Shown in pieces: positions 1 through 10,365 of a stretch of DNA of 20,579 nucleotides (the stretch's first letter is position 1; every line of letters begins with the position of its first letter). The stretch comes from Lactifluus volemus. Taxonomy: Eukaryota; Basidiomycota; Agaricomycetes; Russulales; Russulaceae. The notes under the pieces are model-generated. The model was not told the origin of the DNA. It made no database searches and saw nothing but the letters and a program-made list of their open reading frames with translations. The translations under genes and the position numbers were made by a program. The stretch spans positions 1 through 20,579 of the forward strand of contig WTXI01000512.1 of the NCBI GenBank assembly GCA_022376515.1. The letters run 5' to 3'.

Positions 1-294
1 GGATGCTTTCTTGGAGTGGACCTCTTGCGCCTCGACTAGCAGGGCGCGGCCTCTTCTCACTCTTTCTCTTCTTCTTTCCTCTTCTTGTTCCTCGTCTTCT
101 CGCTCCTCTTGCACCCTCCGTGCCTCCTCAACTCGGTCAGGGCCAGCCGAAGAGCCCCACGCAGACAACCTGGCAAGCCTTGCTTGGCGTCTCTGAGCCA
201 CTGGTATGTAAGGTTCATAGTCGCCTTCGTCGTCCAGTCGATATTCGGGTGAAGGGGTGGACTGGACGCGGCGACGTTTTACAGGATCAGACAT
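1..294 (-). CDS. DDX41: DDX41/Abstrakt-like DEAD-box RNA helicase, N-terminal part (runs off left edge)
   Basis: Ninety-eight codons read without a stop from an ATG at 294-292 to the window edge. The protein opens with a short basic patch (KRRR, residues 6-9), then an acidic stretch ending in YEPYIPVAQRRQARLARL (about residues 26-43), which resembles the DYVPYVPLRQRRQ signature of DDX41/Abstrakt. A Glu/Arg-rich presumed coiled coil follows (about 55-80), then RGRALLVEAQEVHSKKAS (81-98), resembling the conserved stretch before the helicase core in that family. The helicase motifs themselves lie outside the window. Known family role: a nuclear DEAD-box ATPase associated with spliceosomes. No intron is needed in the visible part. 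The 172 bp between this start and the next stop codon at 467 must hold its promoter. Identity rests on N-terminal motifs only. Confidence 0.75.
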   Translation of the reverse strand, partial: MSDPVKRRRVQSTPSPEYRLDDEGDYEPYIPVAQRRQARLARLSAWGSSAGPDRVEEARRVQEEREDEEQEEERRRERVRRGRALLVEAQEVHSKKAS

Positions 295-466
295 GCCAGT
301 CGTCGTCGTTGTTGACAAGAGTCAAAACCCTTTTGGGTTCAAGCGGGCCGGCCGGATACAGTCATTTACCCTTTTCGGATTCAGCATCAGTAGGATTGTT
401 ACATTTACACCAAAAATACACTAAAAACTGTCAAATACTCTTCGAGAGTGTCACGCAAGTCATCAC

Positions 467-2021
467 CTAGTTGCCCTCCCACCCCACGTAGGGACTTGGA
501 AGCACCGGATCGGCATTCCAAGAGATCTTCACAGGGCAACCCCCCTGCTGCCGTGTGGAAACGAATGTGCCGAAGGTGGAAAGTACCTCACACAGGTCGC
601 GGTTGGTAAAGGATGTGGAATCTGGGGCCACAGAACGCAGCTCAATTTCTTCCAGTGCGGGTAGAAGGTGTGAGGGAGGCTCTCCACCATTCTGCACAAG
701 AAACTGCGCAACGTCGAGTAAGAAATATGTTTGCACCCTGAGTATCTTCACATTCCACAGCTGCTCAAACAGTTCGCGCCAAAAAAAGGGATTTCCGCAG
801 AGCCATCGTTCTCCGCATGGACGACTGGATTGAAAAAAGAATTGCTCTGCGGTCGCGAGTTTCGCGTTGAGCGCACCGGGATCGCCCCGCACTAACCGAT
901 GATATTTATCCCGTAAAGTTATTCTGCCGGCCGGTTCATCAGGGGAGTGGGGATGCGCAAACATGGAAATCCGGGGACCTGTTGACAAGATCGATACCTG
1001 AGCGGCGAAAATCAATCCTTCTACACCACTGATGAACCTGGATAGATGCGGAACATGGAACGTGTTGCAGTAACCATCAAATTCGATGATGAAATCTTGC
1101 AGGGACGGAGCGGCCAATCCGGCAACGAGCGGCTCAAGGTACTCTCTGTTACCATAATACTGAAAATGTGTCAACTTCAAGAGGTGAACAATGTCTGCAG
1201 GCCTCATGGGGAGTGTTCCGAGCCGGCGGGATGTCGGTAAGCGCAGGTGAAGGCGACGCAGGCAAGGCAAGCCCTGCAGATGGGTGAGAAGCGACGTCGC
1301 TGGTGATGGGCAGTAAACACCATCAACTCCCAAATCGAGATAAACGAGACCCGTTGTGGACGATAATAACGGGGACAAGGAAGCGAGGGAAACGTGCTGC
1401 AAGACAAGATGTCGCAGACTAGGGGCGGATCCCCCAAATATCGTGGTAGGAAGATTGAATATCTGATTGTCCGAGAGAAGTTCTAGGCTCTCTAATGCAA
1501 GAAAGGGGCGACTCATCGCCTTGTGGACTCCGTCCAACGTTGAATCTGGCCCATGGAAAACGATCCTACGCACACGATCGGGATATCTAAGTGTGGCAAC
1601 CATCCGATTTTGTTTCTTTATTGTCTGTAAATGCTCGCTCCCGTAATTGACGACAATCGGAAAGGGTGGGAGATTGGTCAACATCTTCGCCCATGCCGAC
1701 CTGGGCAATGTGAAGAGAAGCCGCACTTGTAAACGGGAGGGTGATGAGAGTACGACAGATCGCCATGTCCGACACACATGTGCGAGGTTGAACCATCCAG
1801 TTCCGCCGTTCCAAACCCGCTCATAATTGGGTTCCTGTTCAAGGGCTTGTCGATAAGAATCAAATATCTCCAACAAGGCGACCTCGGGGAGTATGTCTAT
1901 TGTGGTACTACGCGATCGTCCACAGGAGGATTGCCTTTGAAAGGGTCAGGTTAGGAAGTAGTCCAAGTAGTTACACATACCGTTGGCTGCGGAGGGGACG
2001 AGTAGCGCGTGTGAGCTTCAT
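467..2021 (-). CDS. F-box/leucine-rich-repeat-like protein, intact (Agaricomycete expanded family)
   Basis: Two exons: 2021-1981 and 1934-467, giving 502 residues. The long frame has no ATG before the F-box. A 46-nt intron (GTATGT donor at 1980, CTAAC branch site, AG at 1936-1935) joins it in phase to a 13-codon exon starting ATG at 2021-2019. The F-box occupies about residues 25-80: LPEVALLEIFDSYR, then W-F-N-L-AHVCRTWRSVVLSSPSRL. The rest (about 80-460) has irregular leucine-rich segments such as APSLRHLVLQ and LVYLDLG. Family knowledge: such proteins are likely substrate receptors of SCF ubiquitin ligases, binding Skp1 through the F-box; the substrate cannot be guessed. It lies in tandem behind the DDX41 gene and head-to-head with the uridylyltransferase gene. 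The second, broken F-box gene at 4221-6330 is a divergent paralog. Confidence 0.85.
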
Positions 2022-2314
2022 GAGTGATGGTGTGTAAGAGGAAAGGGGGATACACTAATATGCCAACTGTTGTCTTTCCCATAATAATCACGTTCGACGC
2101 TCCTGTTTCTCTGGTCCGTGGCTGTTCTAGCATGCTCATGTTGGCTGACTTTGTCCGAGTCATCAGAGCATCGACTCATCAGACGAAATGGGCGCGCCTC
2201 ATGACTACTACATACTAGGTATCGAGGGGTGTAATAAGGTCGGGGACTTATATATACATCAATGAGTCTGCGCCGTGTTAACAACAGATTCTGACTCGGA
2301 CTTGACAACACGTA
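2022..2314. promoter_or_regulatory. Shared divergent promoter region of F-box gene and GALT gene
   Basis: The 293 bp between two divergent start codons. A symmetrical TATATATA at 2249-2256 lies 58 bp upstream of the GALT ATG, a suitable TATA-box distance for that gene; being palindromic it reads identically for the F-box gene, but is about 230 bp from that start. No longer supported ORF is present. Confidence 0.5.
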
Positions 2315-3657
<1,343 letters not shown>

Positions 3658-4220
3658 AACATACGTTGCCTAGTGTAACAATCAAACTTCACCATGATTT
3701 GTATGTGTAAATTCTTAGAGTCGCCATAAATGATTTAAGGCTGTATTATTCGAGAGAATTGACATCAAGGCGGTGGGAGACGTTCCCGACGCTGTTGCAC
3801 CTGGCGTGGGCGCGCTCGATTTGACACTGGACATTCGGAACTGCCTCGGGGATGAGTAGCGCCACGTGGTGCTACGTAACAGCAATAAGACTTATTGGGA
3901 ATTGGTGTTTATTGTCCTCGCATTCGCGGGGACAGTAAACTCCAATTCCCAATAAGTCATAAGTATGAAAAAGAAAATTGAGTCAATGATCAGTCCGGTA
4001 TCGTGATCGTAAATTGGCCATAGCTTTGGCAGTCGTGGTTCGGCGCGTCTTGCAGCCTCGCCGTATCCTCTCCCTCAGGCCCCGACAGGCTCATCGCACT
4101 TTGCACCCAACGCCAGCGCAACAAAACTTTGCTTGCATTCATCCTATCGTGACAGTGTCGCCGTAAATAGGAATAAAACATTGATGGCGACGCATCGACA
4201 ATAATCCAGACACCTGACAA
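3658..4220. other. Intergenic region downstream of GALT
   Basis: 563 bp between the GALT stop and the 3' end of the broken F-box gene (convergent). The one notable structure is the foldback at 3889-3958, listed separately. An open stretch of about 110 nt near 3745-3857 has no ATG, no recognised motif and no convincing splice context, so it is not called a gene. Confidence 0.6.
3889..3958. repeat. 70-bp foldback hairpin (33-bp arms, 4-nt loop)
   Basis: The left arm 3889-3921 and right arm 3926-3958 are reverse complements except at three positions, two of which could be G-U pairs in RNA; the loop ATTC is 3922-3925. The arms begin GACTTATTGGGAATTGG and end in the matching CCAATTCCCAATAAGTC. 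ATAA lies directly on both outer sides (3885-3888 and 3959-3962), which could be a short target duplication. Possible origins: a palindromic miniature transposon remnant or a transcribed hairpin RNA. It lies 232 bp after the GALT stop. Confidence 0.8.
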
Positions 4221-5160
4221 TCAGTCCATTTCTGTGAGATAGACAGTGAAAGGGCAATTGGAACGCTGGCGTGAGGAAACGAATGGCTCTATAGCCTGCT
4301 GCGTAGATTCAGAAGGGGGTGGAAGGTAGAGATGGCGTAGCATCGGCAACGCGTCCATGACCCTTTCCCCAGTGAGCTCTTGCAGCGCAGATGCAATAAT
4401 CTGACCCAGTCTGGGCGGTATTTGCATGTGCTGCAAAGCCGAAAATGCATGGAAGATCTCCAGCCATTGGGGGTTATCCACGTAGTCTTCCCAATCTGAA
4501 AACACTACATCGTCAGGGTGGCTGGTAGCGATGAGAAGCTGTTCTACATTGGATAAGAAAGGCGAAATCTTGCTGCATATTTGAGCTACACACGCAACTT
4601 GCCAATCCAACGTATGACATGATATCGTGATAGACAGAGCGACCCGAAATTCCTTCCCTCCCGGTGGATCACGATGACCAACGTGGATGTGGACCATTTT
4701 ATCAACAAAGCGCAGCTTCGCTCCCTCTAAGGACCCGGGGATTTGTGTGCGACTGATAAACTGGAGGAAATGTGGAATGTCAAAATCGAGCTGATTGAAG
4801 AACCATGTGGAGATGGTAGTAATAGCAGGAGTGTCGATGCGAGCCACAAGATCCTCAAAGTACTCGCTAGCACCGTGGAACCACAAACGGGAGAGAGCGG
4901 GGAGGACAATAGGTGTCAATGAGGAGGGAGGTCTATTTGTTGGATCAGGACGAGAAGCTGGGGATTCGAATCCAATGAGAACGAATTGAAGCTTGGTCAA
5001 CGTGGATAGGGCTGTAGCCATAGCTTCGGATGAAATGTAACCGGTATTGGGTATGCTCCAGAGTTCAACATTGACAAGATCATGGCAAGATGGAAGAAAC
5101 TTTGGTAGTGCCGGAAATGGAATACCAAACAAGTTGAGAGATTCTAAACGCGGGGCAGAA

Positions 5161-5522
5161 TGTTGGAAGCGCAGCCTCGCAGAGCGTAAGTCGAGCCAAC
5201 GCGCGGTGACACGTTACGTGACGTGTGACCGCTTATACCCGGTGATACCAGTTTCGGACAGATTACTGATTTTGGACAGTCGTTATCTATGTTTCATCAT
5301 ATTGCCCCGATCTCTTCGTTTCACATAGCGTTCCACCCTTTATTGCTTCAATATTAGTCTACTAATTATCTCAGTTACTTTCTAGCATAAGTACTGTAAC
5401 TTCTGTGTTCCGCACACCTTAGTCCTTTCTCTTTCTGACTGAGGTTAGTATCTTATCATTGTTTGCTTCACTTCTAAGTTACTTACTATCTACCTAGCCT
5501 CAGGATTGATTCTCGTCCAATA
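5161..5522. mobile_element. Solo LTR (Copia-like ends) with 5-bp target-site duplication CAGAA
   Basis: A 362-bp insert begins TGTTGGA and ends TCCAATA, imperfect terminal inverted repeats with six of seven matching. It is flanked by CAGAA at 5156-5160 and again at 5523-5527. TG...CA-type ends with TGTTGGA/TCCAACA sequence and a 5-bp duplication are typical of Ty1/Copia LTRs; the last bases here are TA instead of CA. No gag/pol or internal retroelement sequence is present, so it is most simply a solo LTR left by LTR-LTR recombination. It interrupts the F-box coding frame. A near-palindrome lies at 5205-5230. Orientation cannot be decided. The alternative is a short terminal-repeat DNA element. 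Confidence 0.82.
5205..5230. promoter_or_regulatory. 26-bp near-palindrome inside the LTR (GGTGACACGT...ACGTGTGACC)
   Basis: The two halves are reverse complements at 11 of 13 pairs and contain repeated ACGTG/CACGT cores. Its place near one LTR end suits a transcription-factor site or an element-specific palindrome. That is inference from symmetry only. Confidence 0.4.
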
Positions 5523-5811
5523 CAGAAAAGGTATCGCGAAGGACCGGTGCTGACTTTGACTTTAAGATATTAAGGTGAAGATGTCTCAAAACTGGATATG
5601 GCTTCTTCATAACTTTGTAGAGTCGCTTCAACACAGTACTAGTTGTATACAGATCGATTTCGGATACGCGATCGTGATGCTCGAGTGCGGCAATAATGTT
5701 AGCTCCACTCAGAGGGAGTCGCCATCTCGGTTCCTTTATGAGGATAGGAAAGGCAAGTGGCCAGATATCTAGCGTCTTCTTCACTGGTGTGTTCGCATTG
5801 CATACAAGCTC

Positions 5812-6330
5812 AGGGCTGTGGTGCACGTGCATCATGTATCAGTGCATTTGTGCGACGGACAGCCTCTCTGCGGCCCTCAGCTGAACTATCAACGTCTCTG
5901 TCGAAGAGTTCTCTTTCTCGCAGGTACGTCCATAATCCAGATCCCTCACTGCAATAGCATTCTATATTAATTCTGTGCTTACTAATTGAAGTTGAGTACT
6001 AGTAGAGTCACGTCGACAGCCCGGAGTTATTAGCACCGTCCTCTATGCATCATCGGAAGGTGGTTTTTAATCAAAGAGGCCCAGGTACGTCTCAGGATCA
6101 TGGGCTGCCGCTGAAGCAATCACTCACTTGGATCGAGTAGGCCTCATTTCTTTCCCACGCATTACAATCAGTTCCCTCCCTGACAATGTCCTCCTCGACA
6201 TCTTCGACTTGTGTCAAATGCCTGTAAACCCTGTATACGAGCCCCCTCAATGGTGGCATGCGCTGGTGCACGTATGCGGAAGGTGGAGATCCATTGTGTT
6301 TCAATCGCCGCTTCGTCTTCATTTGGAACC
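5812..6330 (+). pseudogene. Inverted 5' segment of the second F-box gene (contains the F-box)
   Basis: On the plus strand an open frame at about 6131-6328 encodes RITISSLPDNVLLDIFDLC, WWHALVHVCGRWRSIVFQSPLRLHLE, a complete F-box that stops resembling the family just after RLHLE. The expected continuation (LVCN...) is on the opposite strand, ending at 5811. One inversion of about 5812-6330 would rejoin them. Short imperfect inverted repeats mark both ends: CTCAGGG at 5809-5815 and CCCATGAG at 6329-6336. Upstream within the segment are intron-like pieces (a GTACGT donor near 6085 with an AG near 6140; another GTACGT near 5925), probably the former 5' exons, but a start codon cannot be assigned. 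In the present orientation the frame runs on only briefly to a stop near 6370. Confidence 0.8.
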
Positions 6331-6736
6331 CATGAGAATACGGTCACCCACTGGCATCTGGCAGCGATAGAGGCCAACATCCACTCTGAGTATCATCAAG
6401 TGTCATGTATAAAGTACAAGTGTACTGACGAATGATACAAAGATGCACGATGAGCAGCGATAGCGATGGTTCTCGAGAGCGCTTACTATTAGTTACGCCC
6501 AACAGCGTTATGGCATAGGTGGAGGGACAGGGCTGTACGTACTCTCCCGAATACTAACATGTAATTCTACCCACAAGTCGACACATAATCAAATATTTCG
6601 AAGCACTCGCTAGGGTAAAAGAGGAGAAGATCTGACCTGACCCAAGGCTACGCACCATTCTATTGACGAGTTGTAAATGGTAGAGCCGCTCCCATACAGG
6701 CATCATGACTCACCTGACAGACACTCTGGCTCGGAT
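6331..6736. other. Intergenic, nothing recognised
   Basis: About 400 bp between the inverted F-box segment and the stop codon of the CHAT gene. If the inversion is read correctly, the left part (about 6331-6440, minus strand) was once upstream sequence of the F-box gene. No ORF, RNA gene or repeat could be supported. Confidence 0.5.
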
Positions 6737-9700
6737 TTAAGCACCGTAATGGACAAAATTTACCCATCTCTCCAGAGGAAGCTCTTTGCTTTTCCTTAGT
6801 TTCTGAACTGCGTCACGAAGTGCCTTCGCAGACCTCTCGTAATACGGTACTCCTGGTTCTTCGCTTGAGAACATCGACTCGTAGAAGTGTTCTGTCAGAA
6901 CCGGTCCATCTGTATCGACCATAGCCCACATCGTCCCAACTACACTTCGGAATCCACAATATTGCATTGCAGCAGTAAGGTGGAGCGCCTCGTCCGCAAT
7001 ACTTCCATCAGTCATCTCAGCCGTGTGACAAGCTGAAAGAAACGCAAAGTCGGCAGTTGGGAGGAGGCGGCGTACAATATCGAGGAGGGTAAGACGCCCG
7101 CCATAAAGCTCGAACGCAGCATCGAATGGCTTCCCTGGTTTCAGTATTCCATGACACGCGAAATGGGAGAACCGGTGATCTTCAAGTCCGTGCATGACAC
7201 GGGAAGGTGTCGCCTCATTTAGCATGAGCGCGGTCACCTTCGTATCGAGACGCTGTATCACCTGGATCTCCTCTAACGCGTCTGGAAGAGATTCATCGGG
7301 TTTTGCGACAAGTATGGGAGGCTTCTCGAGCACTGGACCGCTGGTTTTGCGAGATGCGATGAGTGCGGACAGGGTAGGGGTATACGAAGAAATGTACAAG
7401 TCGGAGAAATAGCCCTTGGCACCATCAGGTAGCGTAAGTGGACCCATGGCATGGAGGGGAAGGGAGCAAAACGCGGATGTAGGGCACCACCAAATTCTGG
7501 ACTGGGAAGGAATGTCCAGCTTGTGGAGCTCCTCAATGACTGGCTGGCCAACGAGATCGTAGAGGGTCTTGAGTACGTAACGTAGAGCACGCTGATACTG
7601 CGTTGACTCCAGGCGGTTCTTTTTTATTGTGTCCACCAGCCGACGCTTCATTTCGACTGCGCGGTCGTAAAAATCGTCAGGCGTAGTGATAAGGGAGGGT
7701 CGTGAGTCGTGAAGGAGAATGAGGATATCTGATCGTCGCTTGTCATGGTTGATGATGATTACAGGTCCATGCGAAGCAGCGGAACGAAGAGATTCGAACG
7801 AAGGTGCCTTCAAGAAGCTTTCAAAGCCCGACAAAGCTTGGATCTGTGAGATCAGTTTCTCACGCCTTTCCAGAAGTGACCGTTGCTGCACCACATGCCA
7901 TCCAAATGGGTCCATCTCTTCCGGGCCAACACTTTCGGTTTGTACGTTCCCACCAGGCGGAACAGACGACGTTGTCAACCTCTCGAGCTCCCGATTGATG
8001 TTGCCAAACGTCTTTGCTAAACACGGGTCTGCGGCCTCAAGTCGATCGATTGAGGTACGGAAGCCACGTATTTCTGACCAGAGTAAGGCCCTGCCTCGCT
8101 CCAAAGTTTCAATAGCTTGCTCGGGTTTACCTGTGTCGACCTGAAATGACGCGTATTCTAACGGTAGCTTCTCGTAGCTATCGCGATCCGTCACGAGACG
8201 AGAATGCTGCGCTTCCAAAGTCGGGGCAAAAGCGAGAGTGTCTTGCATCAACGAGAGGGCGTTCTCATATGCTGTTGGGGTGGTGGGATGCTTCCTGTCT
8301 CGGGCAAGCGATGCCCATTTACATGAAAGCCGGAATCGTTCGGGCGCCCTCGAGCGTTTGTGTGTAACAACATTGGCGTACAGCTCCATCATTTCTTGCA
8401 AGTCCTCTGTGCGGTTGAACAGCTGCAGGCGGGTGGATAGACACGAGATGAGATGTCGAATGGCTATGAACCGGATATCACTTCCTGACTTTTCTTCTAC
8501 CAACTTGTGAAGGTCGCGGAATGCAGTAATTACTTCGTCGAGGTGCTCGATATTATGAATGGTACCAAGTCCGCGGAGGAGGGAGATGGCCAAGCCACTC
8601 GCGGAAAACAGTGAAATAAGCCCACTTGGGTGAGATTCGGCACATAACATTCGGAAATACTTGATCGCATCTTCCATATTCGCTATGTTGCTAGTGCGAT
8701 CGTTGACTTCAACATGTTGATCATTTTCTGGTGTCGTTGAAGCATTTGACTTGGCGAAAGATGGAATTTTTGTTGGTAGTCGGAATACGTCTGAACTGCT
8801 GAGTCGCAAGTCTGCGAGACCTTCGGTTGTACCAAGGTCATGAGAGCGTCTCTCCTGGAGGCTCGCCAACGCAGTGTCGATGACCGGACGAAGCGGGTGT
8901 TCAGGAGAGATATTCCTCAATAGCACCCGGAAGCGGCGAATACCCTCCTCCGCATCCTCTGGGTCCCCATACTGCGACATCCAAAAATGTGCAAGGGAAG
9001 GGATGAGTGTCGAGGCCGGCGGCGGCCGGTATGAAGTAGGACAATCTCTAGGGGTACGAGAGGCGATGATGCGGTCCAGGATGACTGCTGCTTCTTCGTA
9101 ATCGTGGATCAAGCAAGTTGCCGCGAAACGAACGATAAGAGACCATGCGAGCGCGATGGAGATTTCATGAACATCTGGGAGGTGTCGATTTGCTTCTCGC
9201 AGGGATTCAATGACACTCTCTATAGGTTCTCGTCGACTCGTGACCTTCAAGGGGGTGCCAGGGTCGGCTCTGCAGTCCCTTTGGGTATAAACGAGGAGTT
9301 CTCTGCAGAGATCTACTATCTCCTGGGCATCCTGCGTTACTGTAGTGATATCGGGATTCAACTCCGCATGAATTGCCAACGCCTCCACAAGATAGGATAG
9401 AACTTGACTGAGTGGTACACCATAGGTCTTGAGTGGTAGGCCTTGTAGATAACGAAGGTATCTAATACACCACTCGACATCTTCAGACTGATTGTACTGT
9501 CGAGCGCGGTGAACAAGGGTTTCCGTGATGAAAAAGAAAATTTGCACGATATTTCTGCAAGATCGATCCCTAGGAAAGGGGTGAAAGATCGCTTCTGTGC
9601 AGAGGAGGGTCGATTTGTCGATGTCTTCCGTAAGACCCAACAACGTGTAGCGATTGGAATATGCCAAGGCTAGAGCATGGACATGGCGTGGGCGGGAGGG

Positions 9701-9851
9701 ATGGAATAGGTGTAATGACAAGAGTTCGTTTGAATGTTTGGAAATGTCGTCGTCAATTTTTGAGATAGAGGCTATAAAGATGGAAAGTGAGACAGTCCTC
9801 GAACACTGACAAAGGTTGGGGGTGCCGGGACTCACGCTGTGGATCTTCCAT
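6737..9851 (-). CDS. TPR-like/CHAT-domain protein (caspase-fold putative protease)
   Basis: Two exons: 9851-9836 and 9771-6737; 1016 residues. The 64-nt intron (GTGAGT donor at 9835, CTCAC branch, ATAG at 9775-9772) puts the five-codon first exon in phase with the long exon. The upstream continuation of the long frame begins with GTG rather than ATG and is not used. Residues about 1-640 are helical with TPR-like segments, for example HALALAYSNRYTLLGLTEDIDKS and YASFQVDTGKPEQAIETLERGRALLWSEI, the latter typical just before CHAT domains. The CHAT domain covers about 700-1016, with SHFACHG (His about 879) and FLSACHTAE (Cys about 920) as the expected catalytic pair, then GFRSVVGTMWAMVDTDGP. CHAT means Caspase HetF Associated with TPRs. 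The family is expanded in Agaricomycetes and linked by fold to cell-death peptidases; its fungal substrates are unknown to me. No NACHT/NB-ARC or transmembrane segment is seen. The N-terminal exon is less certain than the rest. Confidence 0.88.
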
Positions 9852-10365
9852 ACTTCGTTGGTCGAGCCCACAGGACGACTTGTACTATTGGGGGGTGAAG
9901 AAAAGGCAAGTCCCGCGAGGAGTACTGTACTTAAAGATAGAGAATAGGACCACGCCTTGAACACACCGATTATCTGTGCGTATACACAGACAAGCTTACG
10001 CCAACACGGCCATTTTCATTCCAACAATTTAGTCATGAGCGCCGAGAGTTCCCGTGCAAGACACTACGTTTCGCACACAGCCAAGTGATCTAGTGAAGAG
10101 AGGCAGCGTTCGTACTCAGCAGCACGGCCCGACACCGACTTTCTAAATGTGGGGAAACATGTAGAGCGGGTTCCACTTGCTGGCGCAGAAACCTAAAGTA
10201 GTGAAAGACTTTCGAAAGAACCCAGGACTCACATGAGGTGATATTGGTGTGCAAGTGCAAAGCTGTGAATGAGGTGAAGTACTGTAGGGAATCGATGACG
10301 TATAATTGGCACTTGAAAGACTGAAACCTCTGAATACCCCAGCATAGCTTCAATTAGCCTCAAGG
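9852..10365. other. Intergenic: presumed promoter of the CHAT gene
   Basis: 514 bp between the CHAT start and the stop of the ATP-grasp gene, which is transcribed in the same direction. No supported gene. An ATG near 10019 on the minus strand is followed by a possible GTAAGC donor, but no acceptor joins it in phase to the CHAT frame as modelled; it could be an untranslated or alternative leader exon. Confidence 0.45.

Larger units (their letters stand above)
4221..5811 (-). pseudogene. Second F-box/LRR gene: middle and C-terminal parts, split by a solo LTR and cut off from its F-box
   Basis: Two coding blocks lie in order on the minus strand. Block 1 (5811-5523) starts LVCNANTPVKKTLDIW, which normally follows the F-box directly, and runs to VLRDTF. 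Block 2 (5155-4221) resumes with APRLESLNLFGIPFPALPK and ends normally at a stop after FTVYLTEMD. The blocks are separated by the 362-bp LTR plus one copy of its target duplication. Skipping 5156-5522 restores an open frame exactly in phase, and the order matches the intact paralog at 467-2021 (its IFGGSAPSLRHL). No other stop or frameshift appears in either block, which suggests recent disruption. The F-box that should precede block 1 lies inverted at about 6128-6328. Block 2 still forms a 303-codon frame, but without an F-box or a natural start it is unlikely to work as the family does. Confidence 0.88.

Noticed and set aside
3..470. 155-codon open frame on the plus strand at the left edge
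   Set aside because: It lies antisense to the DDX41-like N-terminus, whose protein motifs are recognisable; the plus-strand product has no domain.
3745..3857. Open stretch reading KAVGDVPDAVAPGVGALDLTLD
   Set aside because: No start codon, no splice signals that extend it, and no family recognised; possibly a gene relic but not supportable.
9852..9964. N-terminal extension of the CHAT protein resembling a signal peptide
   Set aside because: It starts with GTG, not ATG, and reading through would ignore a good 64-nt intron (GTGAGT...CTCAC...ATAG) that links an ATG exon in phase.
10090..10353. 87-codon minus-strand open frame between the ATP-grasp and CHAT genes
   Set aside because: No recognisable motif, and it lies in what must be promoter sequence; composition looks non-coding.
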